Assembly (NCBI GenBank): GCA_036003885.1
Contig: DASYSA010000149.1
Location: 1 to 21,783 of the forward strand
Length of the DNA: 21,783 nt
Source of the DNA: DASYSA01 sp036003885
GTDB lineage: Bacteria > Acidobacteriota > Blastocatellia > UBA7656
Direction: 5' to 3'
The first letter of the stretch is position 1. The number at the start of each line of letters is the position of its first letter. The position numbers were made by a program, and so were the translations under genes. This document shows positions 16,401 through 21,783 of this stretch, piece by piece. The notes under the pieces were generated by a model. It searched no databases, was not told the DNA's origin, and worked only from the letters and a program-made list of their open reading frames with translations.

Positions 16401-18239
16401 GTAACAGCCCTCAAGATGATCGCCTCCGTTGAGGATGAACTCCACCGCTGTCAGGCTGCAGTTGTTGATGACGAGCCCTCGCACAGTAGTAGAGCCGGCG
16501 CCGATCTTCAGGCCGATGCCGGATCCCGTAAGAGCCCCGTTCAGCGTGATCAAAGGCGTTCCCGCAAAACCGGGTTGTGTAGTGGCGTCTATTGTTACCG
16601 GATCGTTGACCGGCGGCAGGTCTGTCGTTGGAGAGATCGTCTGAGGCCCGGATCCGATAGCGAAGCTGATGGTGTCCGCGCCGGAATTATTATTCGAATC
16701 AATGATAGCCTGTCTCAGCGAACCTGCTCCGCTATCGAGGGTGTTGGTTACGGTGAAAGTCATCACGGCTAAAGGCAGCACGACGGTTGCAGCGCTGTGC
16801 CCGCTTCTCATCACCACCAACCCGTCGAGGGAGGCGCTGGTCATTCGCATGGGCAGAACTGCGCCCGCACCACCGGCGACATTGAGCGTCGCCGACACGA
16901 CTTCAGGCAGGTTCGCCTGGGCCTTGCCATCGACCTTGGTGTCATTCACGATTTCCATCAGTTGGTGTGCGCGATCGACCACAACAATACTCTCTCGTGA
17001 AAGGCTCGACAGATTCGCTGCAACGAGAGTGGTTGCGCCCGGCCACGCGCCGGCGCCCAGCCTCCTCTCAGTCCAGCCCTGGAGCCCGTTGGCCTGGCTC
17101 GTCTTGGGAGCTGTGGCATTCTGAGAGAGGAGATGGACGGTTCCATCGGTCGCAAGCATGGCAAAGCTGATTCTCTCATTGGAGGTTGGGTCGTCGGAGG
17201 TGAACTTTCCAGCTACGACCGAAGCGATTTCAAAGGGGAAGGACCCCTGCTCGATGACGGCTGCCGGAACGCTTCTCTGTGTGCGCTCGCCGAAAGTAAG
17301 CTTGCGGTCGCGGCCGTGGATTATCGAGAACGAAGAGCCGAAGGAAACCCCTATGTCTCCCCATGAATCAAGACGATCCACCTGGGTCAGGACTATCGAG
17401 GTTGCCTCGCCGCCCAGCGAGAAGGATTCCCAGGGCCCGTTGAGCGCGCCGCGTGGATCTTGAAAGACCAGCAGTCGATTGCCGCCGGATCCCGATGTCG
17501 CGACAGCCAGGCTCATCAGTCCGTCGAGGCGGTTGATCTCGCCGGCTTTGAACGCGGTGACGCTGCCCGGTAGAACCACTGAAGACCAAACACTTGATTC
17601 AAAGTCACCCTTATCGTTACCCGGTAATAGAAAGAGCTTATCACTCTTGAGCGAGGCCACTACTACATCCGTGACCCCCCGGTTAGTGAAGTTCCCGGCC
17701 GCTATGAAGTCTGGCCTCGCTGGGCAGCTGATCACCTTGGCCGACCGTTGGAAAGGAGCATCCGTAAAGGTACCCTGAGCCTTTTTTCGTTGAGCCTCGG
17801 GACTGTTGGGATAGATCGAGTCCACATTCCCGAACATAAACGCCAACACATTTCCGCGCGGACTGGAATACCCGACAACCAGGTCCTTCGTCCCACCTTC
17901 CTTCGATTCCATCGCCGCTATGGAAATGGGATCGGCCTGATTGGCATTCAATATCGCCTGGACCTCGGCGGGTCCAGTAAAACCGGTAGGAAGATCACTG
18001 CCGCGGAGCTTGATAAACGGCTCGCCGCTTTTGCCCACCGTCACGCCAGACTCTGAGGCCTGAGGCTTGGCCCTTGTCCCCCAGGCTATGACAGAAGGAA
18101 TGGTGTTGAGTGAGAAGAGGCCTGCTGCTAACAGGGAAACCAGGCATATGCTCACCAGCAGCTTCTCTCGTCGCTGCCTTGAACGTGTGGAAAACTCGAA
18201 GAGAGCTGCAAGTATACTTCTGGCTCTGCGTGTGGACAT
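13491..18239 (-). CDS. Giant exported beta-helix protein with seven C-terminal BACON domains
   Basis: 1582 residues from ATG 18239, chosen because GGAGGA lies 7 nt upstream; the frame is open to 18314 without supporting signals. A basic N-terminus (MSTRRARS...RQRREK) precedes a signal/anchor helix (about 27-45, LLVSICLVSLLAAGLFSL). Residues about 60-490 are a beta-rich region with weak FG-GAP-like repeats (DVVVASLKSDKLFLLPGNDKG). At about 493 begins a right-handed beta-helix segment (to about 890), opened by VTNTLDSGAGSLRQAI and carrying repeated RNVISGNS and GNFIGT/GNYIGL rungs. A beta-sandwich-like linker (about 900-985) leads to seven BACON repeats (989-1582). BACON modules are linked to carbohydrate binding in Bacteroidetes; the beta-helix suits a surface adhesin or polysaccharide-binding protein. 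No catalytic residues are recognised, and no C-terminal sorting signal is visible after the last BACON. It is transcribed alone. Confidence 0.9.
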   Translation of the reverse strand: MSTRRARSILAALFEFSTRSRQRREKLLVSICLVSLLAAGLFSLNTIPSVIAWGTRAKPQASESGVTVGKSGEPFIKLRGSDLPTGFTGPAEVQAILNANQADPISIAAMESKEGGTKDLVVGYSSPRGNVLAFMFGNVDSIYPNSPEAQRKKAQGTFTDAPFQRSAKVISCPARPDFIAAGNFTNRGVTDVVVASLKSDKLFLLPGNDKGDFESSVWSSVVLPGSVTAFKAGEINRLDGLMSLAVATSGSGGNRLLVFQDPRGALNGPWESFSLGGEATSIVLTQVDRLDSWGDIGVSFGSSFSIIHGRDRKLTFGERTQRSVPAAVIEQGSFPFEIASVVAGKFTSDDPTSNERISFAMLATDGTVHLLSQNATAPKTSQANGLQGWTERRLGAGAWPGATTLVAANLSSLSRESIVVVDRAHQLMEIVNDTKVDGKAQANLPEVVSATLNVAGGAGAVLPMRMTSASLDGLVVMRSGHSAATVVLPLAVMTFTVTNTLDSGAGSLRQAIIDSNNNSGADTISFAIGSGPQTISPTTDLPPVNDPVTIDATTQPGFAGTPLITLNGALTGSGIGLKIGAGSTTVRGLVINNCSLTAVEFILNGGDHLEGCYLGTDSAGSAAAPNFDGIKVFSTSNNVVGGTTVAARNVISGNSDGGVDISGVTLLGNTVQGNFIGTNAAGTASLPNVNDGVYVNAKLSKIGGTTTSARNIISGNSGNGVLILNDNTVTGTLIQGNYIGLDATGTVAVPNALSGVRIRNTSNHTVGGALMGGANLIQGNTGSGVYISDADASGNLVHGNIIGSLGLGNGGKGVRIDLSSNNQVGGTLAYTTNIIWYSGEDGISVTGSIGNNIRRNFILRNGGLGIDLGDDGVTANDLNDPDGGANNLLNFPLLAQSIAGPNATAMGTYNGTPNATFLLEFFVNSDCNASGNGEGQTLLGETMVTTNASGNASFNVVFAHPTLGGQVLTATASDASNNTSEFSPCALICGFSIAPPSQSFTPAGGTGSIAVTTQGSCAWTAVPSAAFVTITSGASGTGSGTVNFSVAQNNSTAPRTATITIQDQVFNITQAGCSYAIAPPSQAFTSAGGTGSITVTTTSTCPWTAVPSAGFVTITSGATGTGNGTVNFSVAGNVSVNPRSATITIVDQVFNITEAGCTYAIAPPNQSFTPAGGTGSITVTTTATCPWTAVSSAGFVTVTSGASGTGNGTVNFSVAQNNSTSPRSATITVVDQVFTVNQAGCSFAIAPPNQSFTSAGGTGSITVTTTATCPWTAVPSAAFVTITSGASGTGNGTVNFSVAANPNITPRSATITVVDQVFTVNQAAAPCTFAILPTSQTFTATGGTGSVGVTAPTGCLWMAVSNDGFITVTSGASGNGNGTVNYSVAAKGDVGSRMGTITIAGNTFTVTQSGVDCLTFTIMPTSQNFPIAGGTGSVSVTTGGGCPWMAVSNAGFITITSGSSGSGNGTVNYSVAANGPSSSPRSGTMTIAGQTFTVNQDGACPLSISPSGRTFLAAGGTGDITVTTDPTCMWTAVKDVVWITITSGSSGTGNGTVKYSVAPNGSGVQRIGTVTVSGKVHTVKQN
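13494..15275 (-). repeat. Seven tandem BACON-encoding repeats, unit about 252 bp
   Basis: Repeat starts, read on the minus strand at the Cys codon that opens each unit, are 15275, 15023, 14771, 14519, 14261, 14003 and 13742. The first three intervals are exactly 252 bp (84 codons); the next are 258, 258 and 261 bp, and the last unit is 249 bp. Units share Cys, a SF/TF turn, GGTGS, a W-TAV or W-MAV strand, TSG(A/S)(S/T)G.G.GTV and an NxTQxG/VNQ end. Neighbouring inner units are very similar at DNA level and look recently duplicated, while the last ones have diverged. Confidence 0.9.
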
Positions 18240-18705
18240 GATCTTTCCTCCAATCGAACTGGTTTGCGCGCACGATGAGGTCGCTGGCTTCAAATCGAAA
18301 CCGATTTGCGCCACACCGGACCTCTGGCTGAAACTCTCAACCGGCGATGAATTAGGTGTAACTTCTCGTTGAGGGCATGTGCGATTCCTGTCACCAATCG
18401 CGTAAGTAGCCTCGCTCGCAATAGTCCTTCCGCGCAGAGAGCAACGCTCCCGCTCAGAAAGTTCAACAATCTACTGTGCCGAGCGGAGTGATGGTATTCA
18501 CCAACAAGCACTTTGTCAAATTGTACTCAGTCAAAATGGCTATGAGTAAGACGGCCCCGGGGCCAAAACAGGCCGCGCTCAAGTTCATACTAAAAGCTCT
18601 GGGAGTCGAGGAGCGGCAGGGGCAGAAGCTGATCGAACGCCCCAATCATACTGCATAGCAGTACGCCTGGTAAAGGATCTTGATGAAGTCCGTCGAAAAC
18701 CAGTC
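18240..18705. other. 466-nt intergenic region: promoter and long leader of the BACON gene
   Basis: No convincing gene is found; a 60-codon frame exists on each strand, but neither has a ribosome site or family resemblance. Besides the promoter, the leader holds a perfect 7-bp hairpin, CAAATCG-AAAC-CGATTTG (18291-18308), about 50 nt before the start codon. Another small hairpin, TACTGC-ATA-GCAGTA (18649-18663), lies after the thiO stop. No known riboswitch class was recognised. Confidence 0.5.
18491..18519 (-). promoter_or_regulatory. Predicted promoter of the beta-helix/BACON gene
   Basis: On the minus strand a perfect -35 TTGACA (18519-18514) is followed after exactly 17 nt by TACCAT (18496-18491, 4/6). 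The predicted start near 18484 leaves a leader of about 245 nt before the ATG at 18239, long for a bacterial gene. Confidence 0.5.
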
Positions 18706-19818
18706 TCAAAAAGTGCGATGAAATCTCGCAATGCTGAATGGGATCAACTCGAGTATCGGACCGCCGCCCGAGATTGTCGCGGCGATCAACTCAGCAGTGA
18801 TCGGTGCGAGGAGTATGCCGTTTCTGAAGTGACCGGTCGCCAGCAGCAGGTTGTCAACGCCGCTCGGTCCAAGAATGGGCAGGTGATCCGAAGTGTCGGG
18901 CCTCAGACCAGACCACGCTTCCACGATCTCACAGCTCGTCAACCCGGGCGCCAATTCGATGGCGGCCGCTAGCAGAGACGAAATGCCTCCAGCAGTGATT
19001 CCTTTCTGAAAACCGACATACTCGACAGTCGCACCGACCAGAATGCGGCCGTCGAGCCGCGGAATCACGTAGCACTTGCTCGAATGCAGCACGTGATTGA
19101 TCGGCGAACCCGCACCCTTGAGGGCCACCATTTGCCCACGTGCGGGAATCGTACCAACGTTCAATCCCGCAGGCTCGAGCAACTCGCCCGACCAGCAACC
19201 GGCAGCAATCACCACCAGACCGGGGTCGAGCCGCTGGGCGCCGCACAAGATACCTGTTACGCGGTTTCGCTCGACGGTCAACTCAGTCGCGGTCTGCTCT
19301 TCGATCACCTCGACGCCGAGCCTCCGGAGCGCGAGTTCCAGGCCCTGCATCAAACGCCGATTTTCAACCTGGTGATCGCTGGGGACAAAAACGGCTCCTG
19401 TGGCCGATTCTGTGACCGCCGGCTCCAGCTGGTGCAGAGTATCGAGGGGGATCGACTCGATCCGAAGACCGGCCTCGTTCTGCCAGGTTGTCCATTGCCG
19501 CGCATGACTCCTATCGTCTTCGGTAAGCTGAATACAGAACGAACCCTGGTCCCGGTATTCTACGTCAATACCCGACAATTCGGTTACTTCCGCGGTGAAC
19601 TCCGGATAGAGGGAGCGGCTTCGAAGGCACAAGTCGAAGAAAGGGCCCGGGCCGGAGGCCTCCGTCTGAGGTGAGATCATACCCGCAGCGGCCCAGGAGG
19701 CTTCTCGTCCTATCCGACCGCGCTCGATCACGGCGACCTTTAGTCCGGACTGTGCGAGCCTGAGTGCAATCGAGCAGCCTATGATGCCGCCACCCACCAC
19801 CACTACGTCTCTTCCCAT
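18706..19818 (-). CDS. thiO: Glycine oxidase ThiO (FAD-dependent amino acid oxidase, DAO family)
   Basis: 370 residues, the expected length. The N-terminal FAD-binding dinucleotide fold is clear: VVVVGGGIIGCSIALRLA (5-22) with the GxGxxG glycines, then the acidic ribose-binding residue in VAVIERG (Glu32) and GREASWAAAGMISP (37-50), typical of ThiO. Near the C-terminus, WSGLRPDTSDHLPILGP and ATGHFRNGILLAP are the second FAD-contacting segment and the substrate loop of glycine oxidases. The enzyme oxidises glycine to dehydroglycine (iminoacetate), which feeds formation of the thiazole ring of thiamine. The protein is soluble and has no signal peptide. No other thiamine genes are nearby, so the gene stands alone here. 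A broader DAO-family amine oxidase is the main alternative. A GGATAC-like weak ribosome site precedes the ATG. Confidence 0.88.
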   Translation of the reverse strand: MGRDVVVVGGGIIGCSIALRLAQSGLKVAVIERGRIGREASWAAAGMISPQTEASGPGPFFDLCLRSRSLYPEFTAEVTELSGIDVEYRDQGSFCIQLTEDDRSHARQWTTWQNEAGLRIESIPLDTLHQLEPAVTESATGAVFVPSDHQVENRRLMQGLELALRRLGVEVIEEQTATELTVERNRVTGILCGAQRLDPGLVVIAAGCWSGELLEPAGLNVGTIPARGQMVALKGAGSPINHVLHSSKCYVIPRLDGRILVGATVEYVGFQKGITAGGISSLLAAAIELAPGLTSCEIVEAWSGLRPDTSDHLPILGPSGVDNLLLATGHFRNGILLAPITAELIAATISGGGPILELIPFSIARFHRTF

Positions 19819-19851
19819 GGCAAGAGTATCCTAGCAGAGACGAGTAGGAGT

Positions 19852-19880
19852 GGGGGAGAAGGGGGGAGGGGGGGAAGGGG
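19852..19880 (+). other. G-quadruplex-like G-tract just upstream of thiO
   Basis: Four runs of 5, 6, 7 and 4 guanines are separated by only 1-4 bases, within a longer purine-only stretch. This fits the canonical G-quadruplex pattern. It starts 34 nt upstream of the thiO start codon and lies on the template strand of that gene, so it could affect its transcription. It is also the most sequencing-prone stretch of the window. Confidence 0.6.
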
Positions 19881-19996
19881 AGGCTAGCGAGAAACGGCTC
19901 AAATCATTTCGCGACGGCGGCGTTGACAGACTATGGAGGTGACGCCAAATTGAAAGAGTGAGGGAGATGAACCGAAGGCGGATGAACGCGAAGGCG

Positions 19997-20311
19997 TTAG
20001 CTCCAGCTCCTCTTGGTGGTGATCACCGTGCGGGTGACGACGTCCTCTATTTTTGACGCGACTTTACGCCCCGCCTCACAGTGCGGACACCAGCACCTAT
20101 CCTCCAGGCCCGAGATTTCGCTCCCGCGAACTACGATTCCGGAGCCGCGGCAGAGGCGGCACTGCGACGCCTTCCGTCTGACCTGCGGTTTATACGGCGA
20201 CTGCTCTTCTCTCAAAGCACCCGACTTAGCCCTTACACCCGATCTTTTGGCTACGCCTGGGCGCTCGGAATTATACTGCCCCCCGGTTGAGATGTATTTC
20301 ACAGACGGCAT
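19997..20311 (-). CDS. Small zinc-ribbon-like protein (CxxCxGxG / CPHC)
   Basis: 104 residues from ATG 20311; the family is not recognised. The N-terminal half is basic and low in structure. The second half has CRLCRGSG (51-58) and CWCPHCEAG (73-81): two CxxC knuckles, the first of DnaJ CxxCxGxG type, spaced as in a single zinc ribbon. This could bind zinc and mediate protein or nucleic-acid contact. The C-terminus is KIEDVVTRTVITTK. The start is doubtful: the ATG has no Shine-Dalgarno, and a strong predicted promoter puts the -10 over it, which would favour a leaderless GTG at 20302 or a later start. The gene is divergent from the Xre regulator and shares its control region. A plus-strand frame covering the same bases lacks any such motif, so the minus strand is preferred. 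Confidence 0.6.
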   Translation of the reverse strand: MPSVKYISTGGQYNSERPGVAKRSGVRAKSGALREEQSPYKPQVRRKASQCRLCRGSGIVVRGSEISGLEDRCWCPHCEAGRKVASKIEDVVTRTVITTKRSWS

Positions 20312-20339
20312 ATTACGATAGGGGGTTCGCGCATGTCAA
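20310..20339 (-). promoter_or_regulatory. Predicted promoter of the CxxC-protein gene
   Basis: On the minus strand a perfect -35 TTGACA (20339-20334) and a -10 TAATAT (20315-20310) have an 18-nt spacer. The -35 overlaps the end of the 14-bp palindrome at 20337-20350, so a protein bound there would block the polymerase. Confidence 0.5.
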
Positions 20340-20350
20340 AATATATTTTG
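20337..20350. promoter_or_regulatory. Operator candidate 1, perfect 14-bp palindrome
   Basis: CAAAATATATTTTG reads the same on both strands. It overlaps the -35 of the minus-strand promoter and is closely related to the second palindrome 22 bp away (centre to centre). It is probably a site for the Xre regulator encoded at 20421. Confidence 0.6.
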
Positions 20351-20359
20351 CCTCGGCAG

Positions 20360-20371
20360 CAAAATATTTTG
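20360..20371. promoter_or_regulatory. Operator candidate 2, perfect 12-bp palindrome
   Basis: CAAAATATTTTG is the same sequence as the first palindrome without the central TA. It ends one base before the -35 of the Xre promoter. Two related sites about two helical turns apart suggest cooperative binding of dimers on one face of the DNA. Confidence 0.6.
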
Positions 20372-20372
20372 T

Positions 20373-20402
20373 TTTACAGTCTGCCAGGAATGCTGCTACA
20401 AT
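20373..20402 (+). promoter_or_regulatory. Predicted promoter of the Xre regulator gene
   Basis: A -35 TTTACA (20373-20378, 5/6) and a -10 TACAAT (20397-20402, 5/6) have an 18-nt spacer. The start would be near 20409, leaving only about 12 nt before the ATG at 20421, with no clear Shine-Dalgarno sequence. Confidence 0.55.
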
Positions 20403-20420
20403 CGCCGCCGAGATCCGAGT

Positions 20421-20864
20421 ATGACGAAGGCACGCGTTCAAGCTTTGAGTGAATATGTCGCCCGGGTGATGGAGGAGAAAGACCTCGCACCTGCGGAGGT
20501 GAGCCGCCTGTCGGGAGGCGAGATTACTGGCGCCTATGTCAGAGGTTTGGCCAGGGGAAGCTCATCGAACCCTTCGGTCAGCAAGCTGAAGGCGCTCGCT
20601 CGCGGCCTGGACGTCGATGAAGACAACCTCTTCAGAATCGCCCGAGGGTTCAGTCCAGCCGACAAGGACAAGAGCGAAGAAGACCGGTCCCGCTACTTCA
20701 GGGTGGTGAAGCTGATCTCGGCATCTCTGAAGAGCCCCTTGTTGATTAAGCTATTGTTGGAAGTTGGAAAGTTGCCCATCGAATCGCAGGAGGAGGCGCT
20801 CAAACTCCTGTCGTTCCTGAACCGCACAAAGCGAGTATCGAAGCGCCGCACCGGAGTGGGTTAG
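20421..20864 (+). CDS. Xre-family helix-turn-helix transcriptional regulator
   Basis: 147 residues. The N-terminal part (about 8-73) is a Cro/C1-type five-helix domain: ALSEYVARVMEEKDLAPAEV (helices 1-2), SRLSGGEITGAYVRGLARG (recognition region) and VSKLKALARGLDVDEDNLF (helices 4-5). The hinge (about 74-92) is charged. A helical C-terminal part (RYFRVVKLISASLKSPLLIK and ESQEEALKLLSFL) may serve dimerisation. The product is probably a cytosolic repressor that binds the two palindromes just upstream and so controls both itself and the divergent CxxC protein. Its stop codon overlaps the stop of the convergent TPR gene by 4 bp. The leader is very short and has no clear ribosome site, so translation may be near-leaderless. 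Confidence 0.85.
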   Translation: MTKARVQALSEYVARVMEEKDLAPAEVSRLSGGEITGAYVRGLARGSSSNPSVSKLKALARGLDVDEDNLFRIARGFSPADKDKSEEDRSRYFRVVKLISASLKSPLLIKLLLEVGKLPIESQEEALKLLSFLNRTKRVSKRRTGVG

Positions 20865-21783
20865 CCGTTGCACGTCCTCTTCAAAAGGTAGTCGCGATAC
20901 AAAGTCTCCACCAGGCCCTGATCGAACTCTACGCCGTCTATCGCCGCCATAAGCATTTCATATAGTTTGTCGGCTACCGTCTTTCGGGATTCTGAGACGT
21001 CCGATTCATCCTCCCCGTTCTCCTCCTCCAGCGCCCTGGTCCTGGAAGAGAACTCCAGGACACGACCGCGGGCATCAGACTCCGCGAACGGAGAAACAAA
21101 TGGCCTGGTGTTCAGTTCAGGCAGCGGCATCCGCACGAGATTGTCCGTCCCGCCCTCGCCTGGTGCTTCCGGCCAGCCGATCGGAAGTTGATCTCGTGAG
21201 ACTTGAAGGCCCGGAGTATGGGTTGACCGAACTGCTGAGTTGTTATGGGTACTGAACTGAGTACCCCCCTGATCTCCATACGCTACCGAGGTCCGCAACC
21301 CGCGCGATCGTTTCCTGGTCTCGATCTCTTCGCGTGTCTCGTGCCACTCAGGATATGCACTCGCGAACGGCGACGCAAGAGCGAGGTCGCAGGCGTTGGT
21401 CGCTTCTTCGAGACGTCCCACGGCGTGGAGGTCCACTGCCAGATTGTTTAGATAGTCGAAGTACAGATGCGGATGAGTTGTTCGAAGTAATTTGGCGATC
21501 GGCAAAGCGCTGCTCAGTATAGCCAGAGCTTCAACGTGATTTCCGTCCAGGCTGTTAATCAGCGAGAGCTCATTGTGTACTCGGACGACTGCAGAGTAAT
21601 CGGTGAGCCGGCCGCGGCTGTTAAGACAAAGGGCCTCACGATTGAACGAGAGAGCGGCTCGATAGTCTCCTCTGGCGATCGAGTTTGCCCCGAGGGATAT
21701 CAGAGCGCGCATCCGATAGCCTAAGGGCGCGTGCTCCGCCACGTCTTCGAGCAGTCGAGCAGCTTGCTCCAGGTCTCCCTTTC
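20861..21783 (-). CDS. TPR-repeat protein, N-terminus cut off by the window edge
   Basis: The frame is open from the right edge to the TAA at 20861, leaving about 306 visible residues; the start lies outside the window. An internal GTG at 21742 is unlikely to be the start, because the codons before it (KGDLEQAARLLEDVAEHA) continue the repeat pattern. The first half is a series of TPR-like helix pairs, for example ALISLGANSIARGDYRAALS and YLNNLAVDLHAVGRLEEATN. The second half is a long, low-complexity, probably disordered linker, then a charged stretch (RALEEENGEDESD) and a helical tail, DKLYEMLMAAIDGVEFDQGL and VETLYRDYLLKRTCNG. It is likely a soluble scaffold or regulatory protein; no enzymatic motif is seen. 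It converges on the Xre gene with overlapping stops, suggesting mutual antisense effects. Confidence 0.82.
   Translation of the reverse strand, partial: KGDLEQAARLLEDVAEHAPLGYRMRALISLGANSIARGDYRAALSFNREALCLNSRGRLTDYSAVVRVHNELSLINSLDGNHVEALAILSSALPIAKLLRTTHPHLYFDYLNNLAVDLHAVGRLEEATNACDLALASPFASAYPEWHETREEIETRKRSRGLRTSVAYGDQGGTQFSTHNNSAVRSTHTPGLQVSRDQLPIGWPEAPGEGGTDNLVRMPLPELNTRPFVSPFAESDARGRVLEFSSRTRALEEENGEDESDVSESRKTVADKLYEMLMAAIDGVEFDQGLVETLYRDYLLKRTCNG

Noticed and set aside
18291..18308. Riboswitch in the BACON leader
   Set aside because: Only one short hairpin is seen, and no conserved core of a known riboswitch class was recognised.
18476..18658. 60-codon plus-strand frame containing MAMSKTAPGPKQAALKF
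   Set aside because: It has no ribosome site and no known relatives by eye, and it covers the predicted promoter of the BACON gene. A small gene cannot be fully excluded.
19924..19946. TTGACA on the plus strand, considered as a promoter
   Set aside because: No acceptable -10 follows at 16-18 nt, and no plus-strand gene lies downstream until 20421.
20013..20321. 102-codon plus-strand frame
   Set aside because: It is antisense to the CxxC protein, whose paired cysteine knuckles favour the minus strand.

Overview
The window looks like chromosomal DNA of a soil-type Acidobacteriota, probably the Blastocatellia side. This is inferred from the gene families: an orphan ADOP-type MacB/FtsX permease, a very large secreted beta-helix/BACON protein, a VCBS-malectin protein, a subfamily of N-acyl-D-amino-acid deacylase without the usual HxH motif, and an Xre regulator of a type common there. 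No rRNA, tRNA, CRISPR array, transposase or phage gene was seen.

Layout, left to right. 1-2299 (-): an ADOP permease whose C-terminus is cut by the window edge. 2581-3909 (-): an APC amino-acid permease, lying 17 nt downstream of 3927-6698 (-), an exported polysaccharide deacetylase / caspase-like protease / coiled coil / TPR fusion. 6858-7345 (+): a two-gene toxin-antitoxin-like module with an ATGA overlap. 7469-11325 (-): three genes in tandem, reading a frameshifted N-acyl-D-amino-acid deacylase, then an AraC regulator, then an exported S41 peptidase. 11638-13332 (+): an exported VCBS/malectin protein. It converges, across a strong terminator hairpin, on 13491-18239 (-), a roughly 1580-residue exported beta-helix protein ending in seven BACON repeats. 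18706-19818 (-): glycine oxidase ThiO, with a G-quadruplex-like tract just upstream. 19997-20311 (-) and 20421-20864 (+): a small CxxC protein and an Xre regulator, divergent around a control region with two perfect AT-rich palindromes and a strong promoter on each strand. 20861-21783 (-): a TPR protein cut by the right edge, whose stop codon overlaps the Xre stop.

Several products are probably exported (deacetylase-caspase, S41 peptidase, D-aminoacylase, VCBS-malectin, beta-helix/BACON), which suggests a lifestyle of cell-surface interaction and polymer or peptide scavenging. The two least ordinary items are the deacetylase-caspase-TPR fusion with its downstream permease, and the compact Xre / CxxC protein / TPR locus with symmetrical operators.

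Most long plus-strand reading frames opposite the minus-strand genes are high-GC shadows and are left out. Functions come from motif recognition by eye. Promoters, operators and hairpins are sequence predictions only.
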